Shown here piece by piece: positions 1 to 12,500 of a stretch of DNA of 64,000 bases; within the stretch, counting starts at the first letter, position 1; each line of letters begins with the position of its first letter. Position numbers and translations under genes: made by a program. Location of the stretch: the NCBI GenBank assembly GCA_024734555.1, contig JANPWX010000028.1, positions 4,711,764 through 4,775,763 of the forward strand. Direction: 5' to 3'. A model generated the notes under the pieces. It was not told the origin of the DNA and searched no databases. It saw nothing but the letters and a program-made list of their open reading frames with translations. The DNA comes from Trochalopteron elliotii. Taxonomy: Eukaryota; Chordata; Aves; Passeriformes; Leiothrichidae.

Positions 1-434
1 CAAACCTGTGTTTCATTTAGCTAGAAAAACAGAAAAGAAACATCCTGAGAAGCCTAGGGATGGTGGCTTCATGGAAGAGGTAAGGACTTTTACCACAGTG
101 GCAGTCTATTTCTAAAGGCTTAAGTATCAGGATGCATATAAAGATGCTTATCTCATTTGCAGTCATTTTGGTCAAATTACAGACTTCTTGAAAGGTCTGC
201 CTTTTTATGTGTGATTTTTAAGAGGCCTAATTTAGAACCCCCTTACAAATACAATCGAGTTGCACCTATCCAATCAGTCTCACTAAAAAACAGAAGTATT
301 AATTCCATGTAAATAGCAGATGTTGATTTCCCCAAAGAATACAATCATAGTATCTTTCCAAATTTAAGCCTAACAATGTCAGAGTCAAGATTAACATCAC
401 CACAAACACATTTCTTTGTTATTTCCAAACTTAC
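1..434 (-). other. CD109 intron 31 (partial, cut by the window edge)
   Basis: Begins with GTAAGT after exon 31. I looked for the next family segment (mammalian FCVNIPAVRNFKV) on the minus strand and found none, so the final exons lie to the left of the window. Confidence 0.85.
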
Positions 435-591
435 GGAGTCTAAGTATATGTTGACTTTTCCATTGTCTTTTTCTGTCTTCTTAACTGTATTGTCTAATGG
501 AACAAAATCTGGCGACACAGAGAAACCACTGAGTAAGCCAACCTCCATGAGGACCATACCACTACTGGGAGCCGTGCCAGAACCAAAGTAC
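435..591 (-). CDS. CD109: CD109 exon 31: receptor-binding region (last exon in the window)
   Basis: 157 nt, residues 1298-1350. Encodes [53 protein letters not shown], aligned with mammalian GPGRSGMALMEVNLLSGFMV and DHGKLNLYLDS. The acceptor ends GAAAAG after a pyrimidine-rich stretch; the donor is GTAAGT, phase 0. The frame continues open past the donor for some codons without family similarity, which supports splicing here. Confidence 0.95.
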
Positions 592-3500
592 CTTTTCAAA
601 ACACAGAGACAAAGAAACTTTTAGTAGAAATACAGTAGCCCACTCTCCAAAGAAAACATTTGATCCTTAAGTCCCAACTAATGAAGTAATAATGCTTAAT
701 ACTTAGGAAACAAATGAAACAAAACACTGACAAGAAAATTTCTAATGATAAAGAGCTAATAATTAATTTCTCAATTATTTTTCCTGCTAATTTTAGCCAC
801 ATGCAAAAGCTGGTTTAGCACTGAGAAAACTGCAATACAAAAATCATGTGAGAGACTACACTGACACCATGAGGAACTTTCAATCAGCATCTATTAGTAC
901 AGGTTTATATTACAAATATGAAGAAACTATTGCAATTAAACACATTTCAAAAGAAGCAATTAAGGAGCTGCTATAGGAATTCTTGCACCGAAATATATGT
1001 ATTTCCTCTTACGGATGCATTACTTTGCTTTTATTAATTATGGAGGCCAAGATACAGGTGTGTACACGAAAAAAGTATCCCAGACCTTTTCATATTTCCT
1101 TCACAAAGACTGACAGTTTCATTAACAAAGTCATCACCAAATTATTCCTCAAAGTTTCAGTGTTAGAATGCATAGGCATATTATTAATCCATATTTGGAA
1201 AAAGATTTAATGAGTCCCTTCTTTTTTTCCTAAATAATGCTTATTATTATATCTTCTTCCAATGTGAAAACCAGATGCTGGAGTAAAAGTTTGCTCTGTT
1301 GAGCAAGCCTTGAACATTATGGTGCATGACAGATGTATAACAATGTATTTATGGTGCTCTGTGCTACAAGTGTCAGCTGCAGAAGATTCTACTGCTTTAA
1401 GTAAAGCAGGTAGCAGAAGAGCTTCCCCAGTGTTAGCATGGAAGGTAAATGATTATTGTTCCACTAGAATAGAAGTGTCTCCAATCCTCATTTCAAAAGC
1501 CTAGCAGTATTGAAAGTAATTAAACTTTTTCTTTGTAGAGCTGGGTAGTTAAAAAAAAATAAAAGGGAAGAGTTGCTTTCAAAGCAATGCTGTTAAGCCT
1601 GGCTGATTCAAGGCAGATACAACTTTGAAAGAAATACAGCACAACCGCTGACTTCAGTTGGCTCACAAGATTAGAAACAAATGAAACCATCTGTTCGAGG
1701 ATGTGCTGTGCCAAAGTAGCTGCTATTGAAAACAAATAACTGAATTGGAACTGGATGAAATTATTTCTGCATAATTACCAATAAGAGGAGAGTAAAATAC
1801 CCAAGCTGTCTAGCCAGCCTGGGGTGCTACTAAAACACCAACAGGGAACCAAACTATCTTGGTACTGTCAAGGAATGAATTAGATATATCCCTAGAATTT
1901 ATGAGGATCTAGCCCTCAAAAAAGGAAAAGAGGCAGCCTTGGGGGTGGGCTGTGGTACCATCTCTTCAGCTCCATGGTGTCTTAAAAAAAGAAATAAAAA
2001 AATTATCATGCAAGAATGACCAGTAAGAGAACAACAGACCTGAAACTTGCATCTGAAGAAATCTAATAATATTTTCAGTTGAACTTCATGTTTCGGCCCT
2101 TCAGCAATACGAGATCAGGGTGAGACCCTCTCACAGATGTTACAAAGAAGAGAAAACAAAACCAAGCTAGTGTAGGCAGAAAGCAGGAATGAGAGAGCAA
2201 ATAGAACCATCAGTGATCAGTTCCCCATGTCTGGATAAGGTATGTGGGCAATAAGACTCAAAAAAACTAGCAATCCTGGGTATTTGCCTCCCAGAGAGTG
2301 AGTTAGCTCCTCTAACCAAGAACCACTTCAATTTAAATGAGACATAATCTGCTTTAGTGTCATAAATAATACCCAGCTAAGACGACCATAGCCAACCATT
2401 ATCAAGCTGGCTGAGAGAAGGTGGATTTTCTCCAGATCAAAGAAAAGAAAAAAATTCTGAAGTTGAAGCCTTCAGTACCTAACTATGTATATCCTAGACT
2501 ATACATACCCACTCGTTGAGATTTCAGCAGTCTTTCTGTATTGCTTTCTCTACTAGAAAGCCACATCATGTTATAAAGATCATAAGCAGGCCAACTTGAA
2601 ACTAATTTAGAAGTATAGATAAGATATACAATTTATAGGGATTAATAGATATATTAATATAGGGATTAATAGATATACAATTTATAGGGAAAAGAAGAGG
2701 AAAATGACTAGTCTATTAAGCTCAGCAATCAGAGATGAAGGCGTAGCTTCAGCAATAAACAGACTTACTCAAAGTACTAGTCCACTTTCCACAGTAAGAG
2801 TCGATGGAACTGATATTGGAACTAACTAAATGTTCCAAGTAGTCTCTTGAGGCTGCTTTTCAATGTCACTAGATTTCCCCCTATTTTTTGAACACTTTGC
2901 AATTAAAGCACCACCATCCTGGAGACTCCCAGAAAGATGGAGCACTTCTTCTCTGTATCTTATGTGAAAGGTCTCAGCTAGAGAGTCAGATTGCCCAGAA
3001 AAGACTTACCCTAAACCCAGCATGTAAGCCCTTTACATGTCAGGAGTTTGTGCTAGACTTTAGAATGCTGTTAACACTTCATGGAAGAGTTTAAAAGAGA
3101 ACAAGCCCCTTCTGTTTCAAGAGCTCTCATGTATTCTAGTGTCTCTGCCCACCATCTGTGTCACTGAACTGGATACTAGAAACATAAAAACAGAGCTCTG
3201 GCTTTATGCCTGCTGGCTATTTACCAAATTAAATCAAGCCTCTGTACTGAAATCATATTTTCTATAGCTGATTATTTGTATGATGATGTCACCTAGAGGC
3301 TCCATTTCCAGTCACAGTTTCCTTGTGGTAGGCAGAGCTTAAGAATAGTTCTAGGCATACAGTGTACAAAGTTTAAACAGATAGCAAAAAGAGGCCATGG
3401 GTGAAAGGTATGGTAGAGTAATCACAGTGGATCAGGTGCTACTTTGCAAATCTTGCATTTACAAGGAATGTAACAAGATGTTACAAATAAAATATGTATA

Positions 3501-6500
3501 ATGTCACAAGTAGAAAACAGTGTTTCAAGAGGAAGTATTCACAAACACATTAAATCCTTAAATACAACAAATGCAGGCATCTCAACATTCTTGTGCATAA
3601 AAAAGGATAGAAGACAAAAAACATATATATATGGAGAAAGAGAGAGAGAGAGAGAAAATGTCCTATTGGGTTTTGTATGAAATATGCAGTGGTCTTTAAC
3701 TGCAATAGGAAATGCACACTGCAGAAACTGCCAGAAAACAAACACTCTCAAATATACCTTTTAAATATGCTTATGAACACTTCCACAGCAAACAAAATGG
3801 GGGCACAAAGCAGTCAAAGAAATAACTTGATTAACCAGCTGACCTAGGAATATGCAGCTCAACATCACCTATTCTCATGTGATGCAAATTCTATCCCGGT
3901 AACACCAGGTGGCTCTTCTGTGGTCCCTGAGACGATACTTGAGCAGTCTCAGCTCACTTCTTAGAAGCTGATTACTGAACAAGGAACATCACCCCAGATG
4001 CATACATTCTGCTATATCCTCTTGCCCTCTACCACTTATTCAGCAAAAAGAATGGAATTAGCCTGGGTGGAAAACTTACCACCTCTTTCAAATCTAGAAT
4101 AATGTATTGTATTCTATTACCAAGTTCTTAACTACTGGTGAATGAAAGACCACAAAGATAGTTGCACAATAAGGCAATGTGAATTTATCATTATGTAAAT
4201 ACGGATTTTGACTCCTGCCAAAATTGTTCTGAGTGACGTTAATTACAGAGACAAACAAAGAATGATTACTTCGTGGTGTTTTCAGCACTTCAGACTTCCT
4301 TCTCTCTTAGCAAAAAAAAAAAAAAAAAAAGTATCTGCTTCTGTATCAAAAGCAAAGGATTCTTTTTTCTTTTCATGAAAGGTAAGAGTAATAGGCCCTT
4401 GTCACAGTTTGCTACTCAAATTAGAATGCAAAGATACTGATTCAATTTTCAAGTCTGTCCACACTCATCTCTATAGCTCAAAAGCACTTGCACCAAAGAA
4501 ATCTTAGTTTTTTTCCTGTACTTCACACAAACTCTTCTACATACCTCTAACATTTAGGGTACCTCCATCTTTATGCCTACTAGTAAAAAAATATCACCTG
4601 GCCAGAAATAATTGACTTATGAACTGATTCTTAGTTTAACTACTATCATTTGTGCAAAGCAATTTTTATTTTCTTCAGTTATAATTTATATCCAATACAT
4701 TAGTAAATTAATACAAACAAACAGATAATTTAGTTTTATTTAAAGTAATCTAAAGTTGGTATATACAAAGATGTGTATGAGATGCTCCAACTGATTTACC
4801 TACCTTGTGCACACATTCAAAGTCAAGTGGTTTTTATCATCTTTATCATCTTTTACATCAACATTCAAGTCAAAGGCTTCTTGATTTTGGACAGATCTGA
4901 GCCTCTGATCGGTGTGTTTTGTGTTGTACGCAACATTGAGCTGTGGATTGCAAGTACAGACATCAGGTGACATGTAAAGCAAATCAGTGTGGTTTAAACA
5001 CTAAGTTGCTAATATCACAATGGCAGTGGAGCATTCACATGAGAAAACACACGTTTGCACAGACCTGCTAGCCTGTAACTGACTTACTAACCTGTAACTT
5101 GGACAAGCCCCTGTCATACCTTTGAATCTGGACTGATGATTTTCCATTTGCTACCTGAAACCATGGTAGAAGAAGGACTGTGATTTTCCAGAAGCATTTT
5201 TCATTCCCTTTTCTTTAGCCAAGCAAAATTCATGTTGGGGTCTTGCAAGGGGAGTTATTTTAACCACTTTTTTTGCTTATTTTTCTACTAAAAGCAAAGA
5301 AGAACTCCCTCACCATGCTATACGCTTTTTCTGGATGATTGAAGGAATTGTCTTTAATTTCTGACTTTTGCTTTTGCTGCCACATCTCTCACTTTTTGAT
5401 ACAAAAATTATGCTCCTTCTTTCAATCCCATTATCCTGCCCAACACTGCTGATTTTAGCATGTTGTATGAGTGCAGTGCCAATTCTGTAGAGGCACTCAG
5501 GACAATCATGGTGCAACTGCGAAGATTTATCATGTACAACTGCTCCACAGAAGAAGGCAATACCAAGGATGAAACCAATCTAGGAAGCCTGCCAGTTGAA
5601 GGCACACAAAAAGCAGTGCCTCAACAATCTGTCATCATAGAAACAAAACTGTTTCAACTTTTGCCAGAAAAAGCTAATGAATGGGAATTTACTGCCAAGG
5701 CAGGATGTTCTGAAACCACATACTGAACAGGTCAGTCAGCTAGTATTTTCATGGAATAACCTATTGCTGTTAGGGTCTGACTTTCTTTTCCCTGTTTCTC
5801 ATGACAATGAAGGAAAATGTTTTCACAGCATAGAGTTTAATTAAAGTCTTCTTCTGTATGCACACTCGCTTTGGGGACAGAAGGCTATTATACAGAAACT
5901 CACATTAAACTACCAAAATGAGCAACTGCATTTCTTAACCTTTAAAAGGCAACTGCCAAAGCCAAAGGCAGAACTGGTCCAGTCTCGTGTATAGTGCAAG
6001 CAGTTCTGGTGAGAGGCCCAAGGAGAGAAAACTAAAAGCTAGTGTTCTGTGTAATAGTAGCTGACAGTATCAACTGCACTACACTTGTAAAAAATAGAGT
6101 ACATTTACAATCCCCTAATCAATGCCTCTCCTTTTTCTTCTTCAGCTAGCAGCATAAATGAACTTGACTGAGGATGTAAATTCAACGAAAACATCTCCAG
6201 TATTTTCTGTCCCTTTTTGAGTACTCAACATCCATTCAAACAGTAATGGAGAAATGTGTGCATTTCATCATGTACCTATTTCAGCACCATCACACTAAAT
6301 AACATTCAGTCCCCTCTGCCTAAGTCCAGCAAAAATACATGGAGTGGAAAGAACACTCAGTGTTTCCAGTAATGAGTAACAGGGAATTCTGAGGTTTTTT
6401 TCCTCATTCCCTCTCTATACCTGATCAGAAGACTGAGATCTTGTTCACCCTATCTACTTTGCCCATACCCACCCTTGTTGCTAGTTCTAGATTTCAGTAG

Positions 6501-9500
6501 CCTTCTCCCTCCTTCCAAGCAGGCATGGGCCATATCAATTATTTTAGTCATGTGTCAAGACCAGTTTGCAGTGGTTCTAGAGAGCATAGAGGTGCTTTTT
6601 TCAAGACTTTCATCAGACCACCTAGGGAATACTGCTTCTTTGACTCCTTTCTCTAGAGCACCTTTCATAATACCCTAACTCATCCTCTCTTCCCTCTTGC
6701 AAAGTGTCTTAGGTCATGCATGGGATATACCCACACAATGGAGAGACGAGCTAGGAAACTTTGTTGACAGCAGGACCAAAAAGCTGTAAATAAATGTCTG
6801 CTTTTACTATCACAATATCCAAAATAAATACATTTTATGGGATCCTGAAGGGTCAGGAGTGAATGCACTGCCAACTTGCACACACAGTGAGATTTCACAA
6901 AAAAAAAAAGGGGTTTTTTTTTAAGAATCCATTCTGTTGGGAAAGCATGATGCTTCCATTAATGGATTTAATCTTGTGTTGTGTGATATGTAAATGAATT
7001 ACTGTTTTGACATGCCACATTGGGCGATGAAGTCAAATCCCAGAACAGTGATTCTTACCACTGTATTCTGACGGGCCCAAGACAATGAAACCCAGCTGAA
7101 GAAATGTGATTACAATGTCATATGCTATCTGATTTACTAAATCTGATCCAGATCTAGCCTGTGTCTGGGAAAAAGAGAAATCTCATTCAACGTCCTCAGC
7201 ACTCTTTTCTTTTAGAATACCAGACCTGCCAAAGGAAGCAGAAGGAAAGAACTAATCTCAGCAAAGACAAGGTTTTAGAGGAACTACTCCAGGCTGTTAA
7301 GAGAAATATTCTAAATCAAGTCACAGCATCTCTGACTCAAAGCTTCAGGAAAACAGGCAACAGCACAGTGACCTAAATGAACAAGGTAATAATCTAGCCT
7401 TGGCTCCTGAACAGCAGTTCTTTGTGAGCACATTTCCATGTTCATGCAACAAACCAGGAACTTAAACCCTGGCACTATACACCCCCAGGGAGCACTCCCA
7501 CGACAGTCAACTGGCTATTCTCAGTGGAAGATTTCTGCTCAGTCTTCACCAGACATGGAGCTTGAATGTGAAGTTTTCTTGCTGGAAATAATGTAATTGG
7601 AACCAATGTGTTTTCACAAAAGGTATTAATTTCAACAAATCAGTGTCTTCCAGCAAGAAACAATTTGCTGGAAAGTTTTTGATCGGCTGGCCTGACAAAT
7701 TAGCTGACTTAATATTGGGGAGTATTTCCCGACAATGAGTAGGATTAAGTAGTCTTAACTGTTCTGGAGCCCCACTTCATTACATTCTACACAAACTAAC
7801 ACATGGGCACACTGAAATCACAAATGTGTGAACACAGTCCTGCTGAAATGTTCACTTCTATCTTGGCCTGCAAGTCTGAATCAAAATTATCCTCTGAAAT
7901 GTTTGAACTTTGCTGTAAACTTCATTTGTACTTCTGGGAATTACGAAACACAGGTTGTGATTTATGGCATTGTGTGTTTTGCAGACTGGTGGTGAATGAA
8001 CGAGGTGCTATCTCCAGCTGCTGTTCACTGCTGACAGGCAGCTGTGAAGACTTCTTTGAAAAAGTCTTTTATCCCGAAGCATATTTACCAACCATCACCA
8101 GGCTTTTTTTGCTTCCCAGATGCATAGGAACACAAAAGTGAAGGACAGGTTGGACAGAGCTTGAGATGGAATCTGACTTGGCATAAAACTTGGAGACCAA
8201 AGGTGGCTTTGGATCAGTTTTCTCAAGTATGACTAGTAGTCCAGTAGGAACTCTTTGTTTTGCAACACAATCAGCAAGTATAAGTTTATACTTTCAATAA
8301 AATGAGTCTCTCATGCTCAGAGACTAGTATTTCTGCTAGCTTTTCCAAGGTCTGCTCTTTCACCTCTGTGGTCACAACCAATTGTCATGGAGAGGCACCA
8401 GGGAAGTGAGATCCACTGCTGGCCATATCAAGTTAGATCCAACACTGTTTTCTTCTGATATGGTATTTCTCCTACTTTCTGCCATGCCCACACTTTTGGT
8501 TGATGTTAAGTGTCTATTACTGTTTGTAGTTTGCAGGATCCCTTGACTCTGTTTTCACGCTATTTCAGGACACTGTCTGCTGGAGAACCTAGCTGCAATA
8601 ATATCTTATTTTTAGTTTTTGTTGCTTTCTACTTCAATGAAAGGAAAATAACTCTTATAACTAGCAATGCAATCTTATTCTGTACTGATCTGTGCATTAT
8701 TATGATTTACCACAGGTTCTCAATGAGGCATTTCTGCCTAGTCCACACACCTGTTTTACTCTGAACTCTGTGCCTGCCAGTGTACCACTGCAGTCCTTTG
8801 TCTTGTGAATGGAAATTGCATTTCTGGAGGAGGACAGGGCTGCTTTGATACAGCTCTGGCCCATAGAAGTGCCCCAAAACTCAGTCATCCAGTAGTACTT
8901 AAAAGGCCAGGCCATTGGTCAGAAACAATGACAGGAATATATCCTTATTTTATTCACAGCATTCCTCAATTAGTGAAGTGCTTTGCTACTGATTTAAGAT
9001 ATTTTGGAAGACTGTTCCTATTAACATGTTTTATAAAGCTTCCAAAATACACCCTCCTTACAGAAAGCATATCTTTAGCAAGAATACCTACCTGATTGCC
9101 TGCATTACCTACCTGAAACACAGCAAATCCCATTCCCTCCGCTGACACTGTAATTGTCATTTCTTGTGCAGGGGGAATCTGAAAGAAAGATGAGTAAACC
9201 AGTATTTTCAAAACACTTTCAGTCAGTAGACTTTACAAAAGTATTCCTCACTTTTTACAGTACCTCCTTAGTCTGAAGCAGGAAACGGTTTCGAGAATCA
9301 ATTGAGAATGTTTCTGGCATTTCCAAAGAAGGGGCTGTCACTGTTATATCCATTTCTGTTTTGCTTGCTGCAGTGAGAGCTGCAAACAGACTCAAGGCAT
9401 GTAGAGCCACCACTGTGTCCTGTTGAGAGAAACAAACCCTTCAATATTGAAAAGAAGCAGCCAGTGCAGCACACAGACCATGTCTTGGGGAGCTCATAGT

Positions 9501-12500
9501 TCCTGCATTGACCCATTGGTTGACTATGTTGGAATTTTCCTGCAGCCACCTCCATATGTCTGGATTCCCCTGGCATGAAGGTCCCAGCTCAGAAGAGAGA
9601 GCAACACAAGACAAGAACTTAGCTACTGTGGAAATGGAAAATGAGGCGGGAGCCAGCTAAGAAAGATTTCCTCTTGTGCAAGGTACAAGCAACACCTGAC
9701 AAGCTGAAAGACGTAACAGTCAGAATTACACAGCACACCAACCATGGAGAAAGACACAGAGGAAAGTAACAATAATGCTCCTTTCTAGATTTATTTAGTC
9801 ACTATGAATTAAGACTCACTACTGCACAGCAGTCTTGATCAGAGTGCCTTGGTCAGATCATTGACGCAAAAGCTAAAGGTCTGAAAATTTATTAACATTA
9901 ATTTTAACAAAAGCCTGAAATGAATTTTTATGAGACACTCAGCAACAATTTCAAATGGTTTCAGCCCAGTTTACCCTCTGTATTTGATCCAATGGTTTTG
10001 TGGAATTGTTTAACCACTGCAGAATATAGTTACAAACACACTGTCATATATGTATCTAAAATTCTTTTTTTCATCTTTGTGTGTGATTGTAGGGTTAGCT
10101 CTCCAGCTTTTGAACACAAGAGCCAGTGTTTGCGTCAATCATCTAAGGGATTTTTACTGTTCACGCAGTTCATTTTGCACTCATTTATAACCAGTCAGAG
10201 TGAAAAAATTGGCCTTTCAGGCTCAGCATACAGATACTTTATTTATTATTAGGCCACTTCTAGTAACAAAGTTCTAACGTAACAGAATTCATTCGGTACC
10301 ATATGGTGACTGTGCCACACCTAAAGGGGCTAGCATGTGCTGACTGTTGACTCTACCTGATTTAAAATAAGACTCTCCTTCCATGCCACATCCTTGACTG
10401 AGATGTCCTGTTTCACTGATTTCTTAAAATGCAGAAAGATCAGCTGTTTAGCAACTGCAAATTCACACTAAAGTGTATCATGTATACAGATTATGATGAA
10501 TTAATACACCCTAACTTATAAAGCATCACACATGCAACTTAACACTTTCCTCCTTATTGTTCAACAATATATTAAGTTTCATATGTAATAAACTCATGGA
10601 AGGAAACACTCCAAAAAATATTTTTTAAAGAAATCTTATTAGTTAACTAAAAAACTATGGAGTAATTTTTACAAATTAAAAAAGGCATCTAGCAAGACAT
10701 TGGAGTAATTTTGAAATCAAAACAGTTTCAACTTTGGAAGAACAAAAGGATTAAATAAATTTCTTAATTCTATCCTCAAGGGTAAATTATATGTCGTTAG
10801 ATTTTCAAACTTTCAAGTAAAATATGTTTCTAGAGAATCGAGAAAAGTTTTTAAACTCATTTAGTGCTTCAATCAACCTCTCCAAATAATAGCAAGAATT
10901 AACACATCAGGGAAGCACTAATACCTCAGGGGAGCCAGGCTGGTTCTTAAATTGCATTTTACTCAGAACACATTTCTCTCAGATTAATACCAACCAACAT
11001 CTGAAAATAATGAAGGATAGGCTGTACACCTTGGTACCAAGCAGCATGATGAAATATGACATTTTACTGTGACCAGCATTTGTAGTTAATTTAAAAGCTA
11101 GTTTAAACCAATGCAATCCAAAGTACTATCTAATTTTTTTGGATGCCAGCACAGCTTACAAGCTTCAATAACATGAAAACCTCCTGGAGATAGTGAAAAT
11201 TTTCCAAATTTCATGGCCCATCAAAAATCTATGCAGTAATATGGACAAAGTACATTATTAATTTAAGACCAACTGCCAATAGAGGGATTAAGTTAGGCTG
11301 TTTTTCTAAAACCTACTCCCTTTAGTTAAGGGCTAAGTTAATAGCCTTTTAGGAGTTTGAGGACTCACACATGGTAAGAATAAAATGAGGCTTCTCTCCT
11401 TGGAAAGAAAGCATAGATACTCATTATACTTATTTCAAAAATATGCTTAATTACTTTTCCATGAGCACTATTATTTCTTCTTAATTTGTTATTAGTACAT
11501 TATATAAAGAAGGTCTCCCTCTAATTCTCTTTTTTATTAGACTTGCCAAAAATACTGAAATGGCAGTTCAGGAGTAAGATGCCAATAACGCAAGCTTGCA
11601 AGCTTGTACATAACCAAAGCTGTTACAGCAAAACAAAACTCAGTAATTATTATGTAAAAATGGTCCTTTTTAAATTTTAAATATACACTGCTTGTTTAGA
11701 AAGCATAGCAAAGTCCCTTAAGATATTACCTGAGTAGATGAAAATCCCCCAAGGTGATTTCTTTGATGACTTAACCATTTCATAATAGGGATCCCCTCAG
11801 CTAATCTGTCTTGATGGAAGTGAGAGAGCAAAGCATATGCTGCAAGTTCAATATCAATGGACCGTGGCTGCCATGAGTCAGAAATTTCAGAAGCAGGTGT
11901 TACCCAAAAACGAAATTCTCCTGTAAAAGGAACCAATAATAACCTCAGATTCACAGACTGAAGCCTTTGGATTTCTGGGAAAGTCTTTTGGGGAAACCTC
12001 TTCATTAGTGCTTACACATGGGCTCTAGCAAGGATCTATGACATTGTGTTAATGTTTAGGTGTGTGCTCCATAAAGGACTGACTTAAGTACTTCCTCAGC
12101 AATGTTTGAATCTAAATACAAAAAAAGCTGGAGTCCCAATAGTCATTCAACTGATTTCAGTGGAGTTTACATTGATCCTTTCCTTGTCAGCCTGAAGTGC
12201 TCACACAGTGCCTTCTGAAAAGGCCACCTCGTTGTTCCAGCGCTCCTTTCTCTCAGGACCAGAGAAGCCAACTCAGGCAGCACAGCTGCTATATAGACTC
12301 ATTCTTGAGTGAAGCCTTTCCAAAAAAATGACCTCTTCCCAGGAGTGACTCTCTAAAAGGCCTAACTCAGTAAACACAGACAGACATTCAAAAGGCTCCG
12401 TTGCTAGATTACAACACAAATTCCTTTGGAATTTTCAAGACGACAGTTACTATTTTGAGCCAAAAACTTGCATTTCTTATACTCCGTATGGTCTGTTCTT

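Larger units (their letters stand above)
592..4803 (-). other. CD109 intron 30 (4.2 kb)
   Basis: Contains tandem repeats at 2622-2690, a GA microsatellite at 3635-3656 and a poly(A) run at 4312-4330. Otherwise AT-rich with no recognisable element. Confidence 0.8.
4941..9112 (-). other. CD109 intron 29 (4.2 kb)
   Basis: Contains a 13-bp inverted repeat with a 60-nt loop (7575-7660) and an A11-G4-T9 block (6899-6922). No transposon is recognised. Confidence 0.8.

Noticed and set aside
1..434. Possible next coding exon of CD109 at the left edge
   Set aside because: No minus-strand segment resembles the family continuation and no acceptor-donor pair of phase 0 encloses an open frame that fits.
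7803..8141. 112-codon plus-strand open frame in intron 29
   Set aside because: Looks like chance; no motif, no neighbouring exon on the plus strand.
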